Source: Pseudomonadota bacterium
GTDB taxonomy: Bacteria; Desulfobacterota; Desulfovibrionia; Desulfovibrionales; Desulfovibrionaceae
Length of the DNA stretch: 64,000 bases
Direction of reading: 5' to 3'
NCBI GenBank assembly: GCA_023399375.1
Contig: JAEWPX010000007.1
Span: 1 to 64,000 of the forward strand
Within the stretch, counting starts at the first letter, position 1, and the number at the start of each line of letters is the position of its first letter. A program made the translations under genes and the position numbers. A model generated the notes under the pieces. The model saw only the letters and a program-made list of their open reading frames with translations. It was not told the DNA's origin and did not search any database. Shown one piece after another: positions 42,884-49,778 of the stretch.

Positions 42884-43057
42884 CTACCTCCCGGCCAGAA
42901 TACGAGCGGCCTGCATAATCGAGCGATGCTCGTAGCTCGGTTGATAGTTGAGAGCTTCGGCCAACTGCCACAGCCCGACGATGATACACGTGGCCAGGAA
43001 AAATCCCGCAGCAGCGGTCAGATAGTCACGCCCAGTCGGGAGAAGCGGCTTTTGCAT
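42884..43057 (-). CDS. Small phage membrane protein, first gene of the left operon
   Basis: The product has 57 residues with one hydrophobic segment (YLTAAAGFFLATCIIVGLW, about 14-32). AGGAG lies 7 bases before the ATG. It is the first product expressed from the left promoter. Function unknown; host-takeover or exclusion roles are possible. Confidence 0.6.
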   Translation of the reverse strand: MQKPLLPTGRDYLTAAAGFFLATCIIVGLWQLAEALNYQPSYEHRSIMQAARILAGR

Positions 43058-43300
43058 GGCCTTGCTCCTGGTATTTGGGGCCGCCGCCCGATTCGGGAGG
43101 AGGACGACGGCCCCTGGTTGGAGGCGTTTCAATCCCTCGCGACCGTACCGCCGGCCGATCCGGCGGCGCGGAAATTTGTCTTTCGCCCTCGCATCGTGTC
43201 CGCCTCCTCCCTGGTCCCGGTGCCTGCCCCTTGGGGGCTCCGTTGCCGGGCCGTCCTGGACGTTCCAGGGTTCGGCGGTGTCTCGCGGTGTGGGCGTCGT
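43058..43300 (-). other. Leader of the left operon
   Basis: About 240 bases between the left promoter and the first gene. A 21-codon reading frame (43194-43129, minus) has GGAGGAGG before its ATG and could be a leader peptide. The rest has no clear hairpin. A long leader here could carry an antitermination site. Confidence 0.35.
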
Positions 43301-43308
43301 TGGGAGGG

Positions 43309-43336
43309 ATAATACGAAAATATTCGTAGAAGTCAA
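43309..43336 (-). promoter_or_regulatory. Left early promoter (pL-like)
   Basis: TTGACT (43336-43331) and TATTAT (43314-43309) are 16 bases apart on the minus strand, reading into the left operon. The whole spacer is occupied by an operator palindrome. It is the counterpart of the right promoter at 45163-45190, with which it shares 25 identical bases. Confidence 0.85.
43313..43328. promoter_or_regulatory. Phage operator O1 (inside the left promoter)
   Basis: A 16-base palindrome TACGAA-AATA-TTCGTA lies between the -35 and -10 boxes of the left promoter. It is the exact reverse complement of the site at 45171-45186. Repressor or Cro binding here would block RNA polymerase. Confidence 0.85.
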
Positions 43337-43344
43337 TCGGAGAG

Positions 43345-43360
43345 TACGAAAATATTCGTT
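43345..43360. promoter_or_regulatory. Phage operator O2
   Basis: This site is the same as O1 but for its last base (TTCGTT). It lies upstream of the -35 box, centred 32 bases (three helical turns) from O1, which suits cooperative binding of two repressor dimers. Confidence 0.75.
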
Positions 43361-43371
43361 AAGAAAGGCCA

Positions 43372-43405
43372 AAAAAAATCCCCGCCGGGCCGGTGCCGGG
43401 CGGGG
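43372..43405 (-). terminator. Intrinsic terminator of the repressor operon
   Basis: A GC-rich hairpin (CCCCGCC 43380-43386 with GGCGGGG 43399-43405) is followed on the minus strand by eight T (43379-43372). It ends the repressor-to-43430 transcript just before the left promoter, insulating the two. Confidence 0.9.
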
Positions 43406-43429
43406 AGAGGGGGCGTGGCGGAGGATAAT

Positions 43430-43678
43430 CTACTGCATGAATTTGACGATCGCGGCTACGATGGCGATGGCCGAGGCGGCAATAGCCCCAAGGCGCAGGG
43501 TGAGCCGATACTCAAGCCGCAGTTCAAGCTCGCGGAGTCCGCGCTCAAGGTCGGCTTTGGTGGCAAGCTCCTGCTTGGCCGCCTCATCCTGTTTTTCCAG
43601 GATGCCGATAAGAACCCCGGCCGCTTCTTCACCCAGGGCCTTTTCCAGCTTTTTCGTATCGTCGAAAAGGAGAGTCAT
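43430..43678 (-). CDS. Coiled-coil membrane-anchored protein in the repressor operon
   Basis: The product has 82 residues. A long coiled coil (KKLEKALGEEAAGVLIGIL to about 60, with ELATKADLERGLRELELRL) is followed by a C-terminal membrane helix (IAASAIAIVAAIVKF). It resembles DUF1640-type proteins. GAGG precedes the ATG. It is last of the lysogen-expressed genes. Confidence 0.65.
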   Translation of the reverse strand: MTLLFDDTKKLEKALGEEAAGVLIGILEKQDEAAKQELATKADLERGLRELELRLEYRLTLRLGAIAASAIAIVAAIVKFMQ

Positions 43679-43680
43679 AG

Positions 43681-43977
43681 TTACCTCATGCAGGTTCCGT
43701 AAATGCTTCCACCGCCTTTCACGCAATGGGCACCAAGGCCGCAATCCGTGTCGAAAGAGCAGGTGTTTCCATATGTTCCGTTTGGATCAAGCGGAGCTCG
43801 CACTGGCTGGCGGTCGTTCATGTTCCCCGGGGCTATTCCACCAGCGCAGACGCCGTAGATAGAGCCACCATGCTTCAAGCAAACGCTTCCTGGGTTGCAG
43901 TCCGTATCGAATTGACAGGCAAAAGAAAAATTTACAAATGCTAATATGATAACTAATAATATTATTACGAATCTCAT
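43681..43977 (-). CDS. Exported protein with two cysteine-rich repeats
   Basis: The product has 98 residues. The signal peptide is MRFVIILLVIILAFVNFSFA, then two 24-residue repeats (21-44 and 73-96) each follow C-x-F-D-T-D-C-x5-C-x10-C, with GGSIYG before the last cysteine. The cysteines (21, 27, 33, 44; 73, 79, 85, 96) could form disulfides or bind metal in the periplasm. The AT-rich composition differs from the rest of the phage. It is in the same operon as the repressor, so it is probably made in the lysogen. Confidence 0.7.
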   Translation of the reverse strand: MRFVIILLVIILAFVNFSFACQFDTDCNPGSVCLKHGGSIYGVCAGGIAPGNMNDRQPVRAPLDPNGTYGNTCSFDTDCGLGAHCVKGGGSIYGTCMR

Positions 43978-43985
43978 ATACATAC

Positions 43986-44222
43986 CTATTCAACAGAAAT
44001 TGTCCCGCCTTGGACAGTCACGATAGGTGTATTCAGACGGATTTCTATGGCTTTTTTCTTTGCCAATTCCTTGTCTTTCTCTTGGCGCAAATCATATAAG
44101 TCCCTAACAGTCAAAACTTTTGGTTTCTCCTCATAAATCTTTACCAAAATAAACACAGAACATACAGCTATTATCGTCAACATTGTTTTAATATACAAAT
44201 CATTCCATAAATTCATATCCAT
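43986..44222 (-). CDS. Small single-pass membrane protein in the repressor operon
   Basis: This 78-residue product (72 from the second ATG, 44204) has an N-terminal membrane helix (TMLTIIAVCSVFILVKIY), then a charged stretch and TPIVTVQGGTISVE. It vaguely resembles TrbI/TraH-like small inner-membrane proteins, but this is not firm. It overlaps the upstream gene by 10 bases. Confidence 0.55.
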   Translation of the reverse strand: MDMNLWNDLYIKTMLTIIAVCSVFILVKIYEEKPKVLTVRDLYDLRQEKDKELAKKKAIEIRLNTPIVTVQGGTISVE

Positions 44223-44380
44223 GTTCCCCTATACTTTTTATTTAGGAAAATTATTAATGGCCAAAGAAAAATGTAAGCAATAAATGTTACTATTGGGCCA
44301 TACGATCCCCATATCATTTTTCTTATTGACTCTGATCCTATAAAAACACCAATTACTGCGTAAATGATGATGTATATCAT
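44213..44380 (-). CDS. Small two-helix membrane protein directly after the repressor
   Basis: The product has 55 residues. Two hydrophobic helices (MIYIIIYAVIGVFIG and IVTFIAYIFLWPLIIFL) are joined by a short loop, with a basic end. It begins at TAATATG, immediately after the repressor stop, so it is cotranscribed with it. Its position and type recall superinfection-exclusion proteins, though that function is only inferred. Confidence 0.6.
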   Translation of the reverse strand: MIYIIIYAVIGVFIGSESIRKMIWGSYGPIVTFIAYIFLWPLIIFLNKKYRGTWI

Positions 44381-44381
44381 A

Positions 44382-45104
44382 TTATTTCCCAGTGATATCC
44401 GCCCAGGCCCAAACACAACGCCCAATAATAGCCTTTGATATTTCTCCATCATAGTCTCTATTGAGACTGAAAGTGTCGGCTGGGTTCTCCGCCGCGTTTT
44501 CACTGTAAAAAGTAATCAGTAAGTCATGGTCAACAGGTTTTGTAGCAACTCGCTTGACCATAGCCCCTCCTTCTTGTCCTGGCTCACGGACTAGAAAAAT
44601 TCCGCCAGGTTTCCCGGGATCGCAATCATCACGATCCACGAGGACGATATCTCCCGGACGCAGCAGAGGGACCATCGAAGTACTACCTTTCTCGATCTCA
44701 ACTGCTAACAGATTGTGCTTGAAACGCACCGCATGTTGATGACGATAGACGAGAATCCAACTCTTGATTTCATCCTTTGCCATGACCCCAGGCCCGGCCC
44801 CGGCCTCACCGACCAACGGCACGGCAAAATAACTTTCGGATGGCGGCAGGGGCTGTCCATTCCCCGCCGGGACAACCTTGGCATCTACCCAACAAACATC
44901 TCTCGTCAGTTGCTGGCGCTCGTCGGGCCATGTGACTCTTGCCCCAACAGCTTCAAGCATTGCTGCCACAGATTTTATCCCGACATTCATGCCCTTATAA
45001 AAATTCCTGACCTGATCGTGGCTAATTTTGGCCTTTTCGCCAAAGGCCTTCATGTTTGGCTCTCTGGCTTGGAGTCCTGCCAAAATATCATCATAAATTC
45101 CCAT
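44382..45104 (-). CDS. S24-family phage repressor (CI-like)
   Basis: The product has 240 residues. The N-terminal HTH is about 1-60 (FGEKAKISHDQVRNFYKGMN is the recognition region). The C-terminal LexA/S24 fold has catalytic Ser143 (STSMVPLLRPGD) and Lys184 (AMVKRVA). A likely Ala-Gly cleavage site is at 101-102 (GEAGAG), so RecA-stimulated self-cleavage is expected. It has no good ribosome site. It should bind the TACGAA-N4-TTCGTA operators and maintain lysogeny. Confidence 0.9.
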   Translation of the reverse strand: MGIYDDILAGLQAREPNMKAFGEKAKISHDQVRNFYKGMNVGIKSVAAMLEAVGARVTWPDERQQLTRDVCWVDAKVVPAGNGQPLPPSESYFAVPLVGEAGAGPGVMAKDEIKSWILVYRHQHAVRFKHNLLAVEIEKGSTSMVPLLRPGDIVLVDRDDCDPGKPGGIFLVREPGQEGGAMVKRVATKPVDHDLLITFYSENAAENPADTFSLNRDYDGEISKAIIGRCVWAWADITGK

Positions 45105-45139
45105 TTTTTTCACATACTGATTACTGTTAAGAACTGCAT

Positions 45140-45155
45140 CATGATTATCTTCGTA
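45140..45155. promoter_or_regulatory. Degenerate operator O4 candidate
   Basis: Eleven of sixteen bases fit the operator consensus, with a perfect right half (TTCGTA). It is centred 31 bases from O3, mirroring the O1-O2 spacing at the left promoter. On the minus strand GATAAT (45149-45144) inside it could be the -10 of the repressor's own promoter. Confidence 0.45.
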
Positions 45156-45162
45156 GGTGTCA

Positions 45163-45190
45163 TTGACTTCTACGAATATTTTCGTAATAT
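45163..45190 (+). promoter_or_regulatory. Right early promoter (pR-like)
   Basis: TTGACT (45163-45168) and TAATAT (45185-45190), 16 bases apart, drive the Cro-like gene. The expected start of transcription, about 7 bases past the -10, falls on or next to the ATG at 45198, so the cro message is probably leaderless. Confidence 0.85.
45171..45186. promoter_or_regulatory. Phage operator O3 (inside the right promoter)
   Basis: TACGAA-TATT-TTCGTA is the exact reverse complement of O1, placed identically between the -35 and -10 of the right promoter. Confidence 0.85.
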
Positions 45191-45197
45191 GGTCTTC

Positions 45198-45452
45198 ATG
45201 AACACCATCGAGCGCTTGAACCGGCATATGGGCTCCCGGGGTTTCCCTGCCAAGATCGCCCGGTTGTCCGGGTTGAGTCGGGACACCGTGGTGAACATCG
45301 CCAAGGGTATCACCAGGAATCCCGGGTTTGAGACCTTGAAAACCATCGATAGGGCCCTCGACCAATACGAATCCGAAGGACTCTACGGCGACCGCCGGCC
45401 GGGGGCCGATCCGGCGGGGGGCGAGAACCATCAACCCGAGCAGGCGGCCTAG
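45198..45452 (+). CDS. Cro-like small HTH regulator
   Basis: The product has 84 residues. The HTH spans about 8-55 (FPAKIARLSGLSRDTVVNIA is the helix-turn-helix; GITRNPGFETLKTIDRAL follows). The tail is polar. The gene is divergent from the repressor and lies right at the promoter. A start at 45189 is possible, but 45198 fits the predicted transcript start. It probably competes with the repressor at the same operators. Confidence 0.82.
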   Translation: MNTIERLNRHMGSRGFPAKIARLSGLSRDTVVNIAKGITRNPGFETLKTIDRALDQYESEGLYGDRRPGADPAGGENHQPEQAA

Positions 45453-45470
45453 GCCGCCGAGGAGAAAGCC

Positions 45471-45704
45471 ATGTGCAACGACACCAATGCCGTCACCATC
45501 CCCGAGGAGAACATGAAGCCCGAGCCCTGGTACGCGCCGCTGAGCAGAATTCAGTGCGCCAATTCTTGCACCGATGACTTGCGCGAACGACTCATTCTTC
45601 TCGGGATGCTCGGGCTGACAAAAGAAAAGGCCCTGTTCATGGTCTTTCCGACTATGAATCGGGCCTTGATGACAGCAAAAGAGCTTCTCGAATCTACCGA
45701 CTAA
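45471..45704 (+). CDS. Small phage protein downstream of cro
   Basis: The product has 77 residues. It has a short N-terminal acidic stretch and a helical C-terminus (TDDLRERLILLGMLGLTKEK, then MNRALMTAKELLEST). GAGGAGAAAG precedes the ATG. It is in the CII-like position, but no HTH is certain. Confidence 0.6.
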   Translation: MCNDTNAVTIPEENMKPEPWYAPLSRIQCANSCTDDLRERLILLGMLGLTKEKALFMVFPTMNRALMTAKELLESTD

Positions 45705-45885
45705 GACCAAGAGACAGTGCGATCTTTCCCAGCAAGACATGGTTCTCGATAGCAAGTGCTGCGCCATGCAAAAGAATACACGTCTGTTCATTATTGAATT
45801 TGCAGGACTGAATAGGGCAATCGACGCCACGTCCACCGACAAGCTCAGCACTTGTCTCGGGATGAAGCGGGCAGGTCTTAACCAT
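45694..45885 (-). CDS. Small Cys-rich protein, opposite strand
   Basis: The product has 63 residues. CPLHPETSAELVGGRGVDCP and SCKFNNEQTC hold four or five Cys and a His that could bind zinc. AGGAGAGA before the ATG is a good ribosome site. It overlaps the end of the plus-strand gene by 11 bases. Coding is likely but not certain. Confidence 0.5.
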   Translation of the reverse strand: MVKTCPLHPETSAELVGGRGVDCPIQSCKFNNEQTCILLHGAALAIENHVLLGKIALSLGLSR

Positions 45886-45957
45886 TTCGTCTCTCCTCTC
45901 GGTTTGGGTTTGGGTCGCGCTAATTCAATACCGAGGGGAGGGGCGGAAATAAAGGGT

Positions 45958-46182
45958 TCAGCCATGCGCATCTCCGCAATCCCCGACCGGGAGCGCCAGA
46001 CGGTACATGATGCCGCCCTCCCAACGCTCCAGGGCCATGCGCTCGGCCTCGGCGGCGAGGTCGGCATAGGTCGCGCCATGCGGCAGCCGAAACCGCGCAC
46101 AGCGGCCAGCCAGGGACAACACGGGCAACGTCACCAGCAAACCGTCCGCGTCCGCCGCGACGCGGACCTGTAAGTCTTCCAC
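45958..46182 (-). CDS. Small phage protein, divergent start overlapping the right-arm gene
   Basis: The product has about 74 residues and a clear protein-like frame: VRVAADADGLLVTLPVLSL and ATYADLAAEAERMALERWEG. The start is GTG at 46182 (GGGAGG 4 bases before) or ATG at 46194. The ATG option would share bases with the plus-strand ATG at 46193. No family is recognised. Confidence 0.5.
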   Translation of the reverse strand: MEDLQVRVAADADGLLVTLPVLSLAGRCARFRLPHGATYADLAAEAERMALERWEGGIMYRLALPVGDCGDAHG

Positions 46183-46192
46183 GGAGCCTCCC

Positions 46193-46465
46193 ATGTCATG
46201 GTTCAAGAAAAAAGCATCGCCATCGGAGCTCCCCGAGCCGGTCGCCCGGTTCGCCGGCAGGGCTGGCACCGAAAGCATCACGCTCAACGCTCTGGACGTG
46301 GATCTCGTGGAGCTGCTCGCCAGATTCGCCGCGGCGGAAGGCGTGCAGACGTCCATCTTTTGCAAAAAGTTGCTCCTCCAGGGACTCGGGGCATACACCG
46401 CCGCGCGCGATGCCGGGGTATGGAAAGCGCTTAAGCTCATGGCCGAGCGGCGTGAAACTTTCTGA
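46193..46465 (+). CDS. Small phage protein
   Basis: The product has 90 residues. MSWFKKKASPSELPEPVARF is a basic start; ESITLNALDVDLVELLARFA and a Leu/Ala-rich helix follow. A ribbon-helix-helix is possible but not clear. GGAG lies 6 bases before the ATG. Confidence 0.6.
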   Translation: MSWFKKKASPSELPEPVARFAGRAGTESITLNALDVDLVELLARFAAAEGVQTSIFCKKLLLQGLGAYTAARDAGVWKALKLMAERRETF

Positions 46466-46480
46466 ATTTCCTGAAATTCC

Positions 46481-46657
46481 ATGTACGCGCCAATAATTCC
46501 CAAAATCTGTCCCTACTGCATGGAGACATTCCAGCCCAAGCACCGGAAGCAGGTGAATTGCGGGAAACGCCGCTGCCGCACCAAACACATGCACAACGTC
46601 GTGGCCGGCAGAGCAAAACGGGTCCGCTTCGATATTAAGGAAAGGGCCGCGGCATGA
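46481..46657 (+). CDS. Small zinc-ribbon-like protein
   Basis: The product has 58 residues. CPYCMETFQPKHRKQVNCG and RRCRTKHMHN place CxxC and Cys/His pairs of a zinc ribbon (Cys10, 13, 27, 32). The tail is basic. Its stop overlaps the next ATG (ATGA), which supports translation. Confidence 0.7.
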   Translation: MYAPIIPKICPYCMETFQPKHRKQVNCGKRRCRTKHMHNVVAGRAKRVRFDIKERAAA

Positions 46658-47391
46658 TCGACCTCAACAGCACGTCCGCCCTGGGCGACCGCATCAACGA
46701 CCGCATCGACGCGGCCATGGCCAGCGCCCATGCCGCCGAAGAGCCCCGGGATTACCTTGGTGCGTCTATCCTAGGGGATACCTGCGAGCGGGCCATCCAG
46801 TACCGGCACATGCGCGTGCCGGTGGACCCGGGAAAGGGTTTCCCGCCGCGTGTGCTGCGCTGCTTCGATCGGGGCCGATGGGCCGAAGACTACGCGATCG
46901 CGCTCCTCAAACGGGCCGGGTTCGTGCTGCTTGAGCATGCCCCGGACACGGGGGGGCAATGGGCGTTCGAAGCCTTAGGCGGCCGGGTCAAAGGTCACGC
47001 CGACGGCGTGCTGGTCATGTGGCGCGGCGATGGGCCGGCGCTCATCCCCCTGCCGGCGGTATGGGAGTGCAAGTGCCTCAACAACAAGTCGTGGAGCAAA
47101 TCCAAGCGCGACAAGCTCCTCGTCGCCCATCCCCGGTACTTCGGGCAGATGCAGCTCTACCTGGGTGAGATGCGCCTCGCTCATGGCCTGTTCACGAGCC
47201 TGAACGCCGACACCATGGAGATGCACCACGAGCTCGTGGCCTATGAGCCCCAGGCGCACCAGGATCTGCTGGCCCGGGCCTCGCGCATCCTACTCGCCTC
47301 GGATGCCGGCGAAATGCTGCCGCGTGGGCTGGCCGATCCGTCCCGGTACGAGTGCAAATACTGCGATTGGGCGGAGCGGTGTTGGACATGA
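46654..47391 (+). CDS. Cas4-like PD-(D/E)XK nuclease of phage type
   Basis: The product has 245 residues. The nuclease core is GHADGVL (Asp117) and VWECKCLNNKS (Glu138, Lys140). Cys44 together with ECKYCDWAERC (Cys234, 237, 243) could hold a 4Fe-4S cluster as in Cas4/AddB-type enzymes. It probably trims ends for recombination or replication, alongside the Sak4 module of the left arm. ATGA overlap with the preceding gene. Confidence 0.8.
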   Translation: MIDLNSTSALGDRINDRIDAAMASAHAAEEPRDYLGASILGDTCERAIQYRHMRVPVDPGKGFPPRVLRCFDRGRWAEDYAIALLKRAGFVLLEHAPDTGGQWAFEALGGRVKGHADGVLVMWRGDGPALIPLPAVWECKCLNNKSWSKSKRDKLLVAHPRYFGQMQLYLGEMRLAHGLFTSLNADTMEMHHELVAYEPQAHQDLLARASRILLASDAGEMLPRGLADPSRYECKYCDWAERCWT

Positions 47392-47408
47392 CCGCCCCGG
47401 AGGAACCC

Positions 47409-49601
47409 ATGGCACAACCTCGTCGGGTGCTGGACTTCAACCAGTACGCGCGCCAGGACGAGCCCATGCCGCAGCAGGCGCGGCCGCAGCCCGTCTCCGC
47501 CACCGTCGAGGCGTTCCGCGACGCCATGGCGGCAGCAGGACTGGGGCGGCCGGAGATCGTGCCTGACGGCAGGCTCCATCGGTTCGACCTGCCCGGGGAG
47601 GCGCACGGCAAGCGATCCGGCTGGCTCGTGTTCTATCCCGACGGCATCCCCTCCGGAGCATTTGGCTCTTGGAAGCACGACTTCTCCGAAACGTGGTGCT
47701 CCAAGGCAAATTACGAGATGAGCCGCGAGGAGATCGCGGCGGTTCATGATTTCTGGCGGCGCGCCAAGGAAGCGGCCGCCACGCTCCGCGCCCAGGAGGC
47801 CCACGCCGCGGCCGACCGGGCGAAACAAATTTTCGATGCGGCTGCCGAGGCCACGGAACACCCCTACCTTGCGAGGAAAGGGGTCGCGGCCTTCGGCATC
47901 CGTATCGATCAACGCGGTGAGCTGCTCATCCCCATGTACAATAGCCGCGGCGAAGTGCGCGGGGTGCAGCGTATCATGCCCGACGGGCAAAAGCGGTTCC
48001 TGTCTGGACAAGCAAACTCCGGTCTTTTCCACGTCATCACGTCATCGTCGCCTGATGCGTCCAGGACGGTGTACGTGTGCGAGGGCTACGCGACCGGGGC
48101 AAGCCTCCACATGGCAACCGGCGAGACCGTCATTGTCGCCTTCAACGCCAAGAATATCGAGCCGGCCGGGTTGGCCGCAAAGGAGGTGTTCCCCGCAGCG
48201 AAGATCATCATCGCGGCCGATAACGACAGGTGGACAGAGGTCAACGGCGTCCCGAAGAACGTCGGCATCGAAGCGGCACAACGCGCGGCCCCGGCTATCG
48301 GTGCGTCCGTGGTCTGGCCCGAGTTCCGCGACCTTTCGACGAAGCCGACCGACTTCAACGACCTGCACCGACTGGAAGGCCTGGACGCGATCCGGGCAAC
48401 CGCCAGGGGGTACAGCGTCAACGTGCGTGAATGGAGCCTCTCCAGGCTCTCCGGCAAGAAAGCCCCTGTCCGTCAATGGTTGGTGCAGGACGTGCTCCCC
48501 CTCGGTTCGGCCATGATCCTGGCCGCACCCGGCGGCACGGGAAAGGGGATGCTGACCCTGGCCCTGGCCCTGGCCGTGGCCAAAGGGAAACAGCCCGGGA
48601 TAGACCTCAACCGTTCGTCGCTTTTCTTCGGTCACGAAATCGTCAGCCATGGGCCCGTGGTCATGCTGGCGGCCGAAGACGACATGGACGAAGTGCATCG
48701 CCGAGCGGAAAGTATGGCCGGCGAATTCCCGGACAACCTCTACGTGATTTGCCTTCCAGATCTCGACAAGCCGGCGGCGCTCATCACGTCGGAGAGAGGC
48801 ACGCTCCGGACAACCGAGTTCTGGACCGAGGTGTCCGATCAGATCAAGGCGATCCGGCCCGTCTACGTGGTTATCGACCCCATCTCCTGCTTCGTGCTCG
48901 CCGACCTCAACGACCGCAACGTCGGCGCGTTCGTCATGGGCTGCTTCACCTGCCTTGCGAGGCAAAGCGGCGCCACGGTCATTGGCGTCCACCACATGAA
49001 CAAGCTGCGCGACAAGATCCGGAACCTCGACGACGCCAGGAACGCCATCGCGGGAAGCGCCGGCTTCGTCGATCACGGCCGGGGAGCCTATGTCCTCTGG
49101 CCAGAAGAGGAACAGAAGGCCAAGACGCTCTGCAAGCACATGGGCGTGGAGTTCTCCAGGGGGCGCGTCGTGCGCGGCGGCCTGGCCAAGGCCAATTTCC
49201 CCGGAGACGTCGAAGAGAAAGTCTACGTCCGGAACGATATCGGTTTGCTCGTCGGTATGGATGACGAGGCGTATCGCATCAAGCGTCAGGAAGAGGAGCG
49301 GCTCTTGGCCCTCCTCATCGATGCCATCGCCAGTGCTGCCGTTCAGGGCCATCCCTTCCAGCACTTCGGGAAGCAGGGACTTTACGAAAAGCGCGAGCGC
49401 CTTCCCAAGAGCCTGCGCGACATCGGAAGGAACGCCCTGGAACGCCTCGGCCGTCTGCTCCTCGATGCGAAGAAGATCGACAAATACCGTCCGGCAAAGG
49501 GCGGTTCCGTCGAACAGTGGCTCGACGTCCCGGGCGGTCCTTTTGCGCTGGGTGTCGGAACCCTTGAGCTCGGAGAATTTGAAAATGTACCCGATGCGTA
49601 A
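47409..49601 (+). CDS. Toprim primase with RepA-type RecA-like helicase domain
   Basis: The product has about 730 residues. A primase-associated N-terminus leads to a Toprim domain at about 215-290 (VYVCEGYATGASL with the Glu; IIAADNDRW with the DxD). The ATPase follows from about 350, with Walker A LAAPGGTGKGMLTL (near 372) and VVIDPISCFVLADL as Walker B. It makes primers and unwinds DNA for phage replication. The start is ATG 47409 with GGAGG; an ATG at 47388 overlapping the nuclease stop is possible. No N-terminal zinc finger is seen. Confidence 0.88.
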   Translation: MAQPRRVLDFNQYARQDEPMPQQARPQPVSATVEAFRDAMAAAGLGRPEIVPDGRLHRFDLPGEAHGKRSGWLVFYPDGIPSGAFGSWKHDFSETWCSKANYEMSREEIAAVHDFWRRAKEAAATLRAQEAHAAADRAKQIFDAAAEATEHPYLARKGVAAFGIRIDQRGELLIPMYNSRGEVRGVQRIMPDGQKRFLSGQANSGLFHVITSSSPDASRTVYVCEGYATGASLHMATGETVIVAFNAKNIEPAGLAAKEVFPAAKIIIAADNDRWTEVNGVPKNVGIEAAQRAAPAIGASVVWPEFRDLSTKPTDFNDLHRLEGLDAIRATARGYSVNVREWSLSRLSGKKAPVRQWLVQDVLPLGSAMILAAPGGTGKGMLTLALALAVAKGKQPGIDLNRSSLFFGHEIVSHGPVVMLAAEDDMDEVHRRAESMAGEFPDNLYVICLPDLDKPAALITSERGTLRTTEFWTEVSDQIKAIRPVYVVIDPISCFVLADLNDRNVGAFVMGCFTCLARQSGATVIGVHHMNKLRDKIRNLDDARNAIAGSAGFVDHGRGAYVLWPEEEQKAKTLCKHMGVEFSRGRVVRGGLAKANFPGDVEEKVYVRNDIGLLVGMDDEAYRIKRQEEERLLALLIDAIASAAVQGHPFQHFGKQGLYEKRERLPKSLRDIGRNALERLGRLLLDAKKIDKYRPAKGGSVEQWLDVPGGPFALGVGTLELGEFENVPDA

Positions 49602-49609
49602 CACTACAA

Positions 49610-49740
49610 GCGTCCCCGGTGTTATCGTCGTGCATTTCGGGGATGCCGGGGACGCAAGGCAAAATCTAGGTTTTATGCGGGCTAGCGGTCCCCGGGCGGG
49701 AGCCTCCCTATAAGAGCCTCTTAGGCTCTATAGGGGAGGC
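49610..49740. repeat. Two inverted repeats after the primase-helicase gene
   Basis: The first is a 10-base pair, GCGTCCCCGG (49610-) and CCGGGGACGC (to about 49656). The second (49702-49740) folds as GCCTCCC...AGAGCC with GGCTCT...GGGAGGC around TCTTA. The second has no T run after it. The stretch might be the phage replication origin or an RNA control element between the primase and rusA. Confidence 0.5.
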
Positions 49741-49778
49741 AGGCGAGTCGGATTTTCGGGGATGGAGAAAGAAGATAA

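Noticed and set aside
49585..49713. 42-codon frame starting inside the end of the primase-helicase gene
   Set aside because: No ribosome site, and it lies across the inverted repeats; more likely non-coding.
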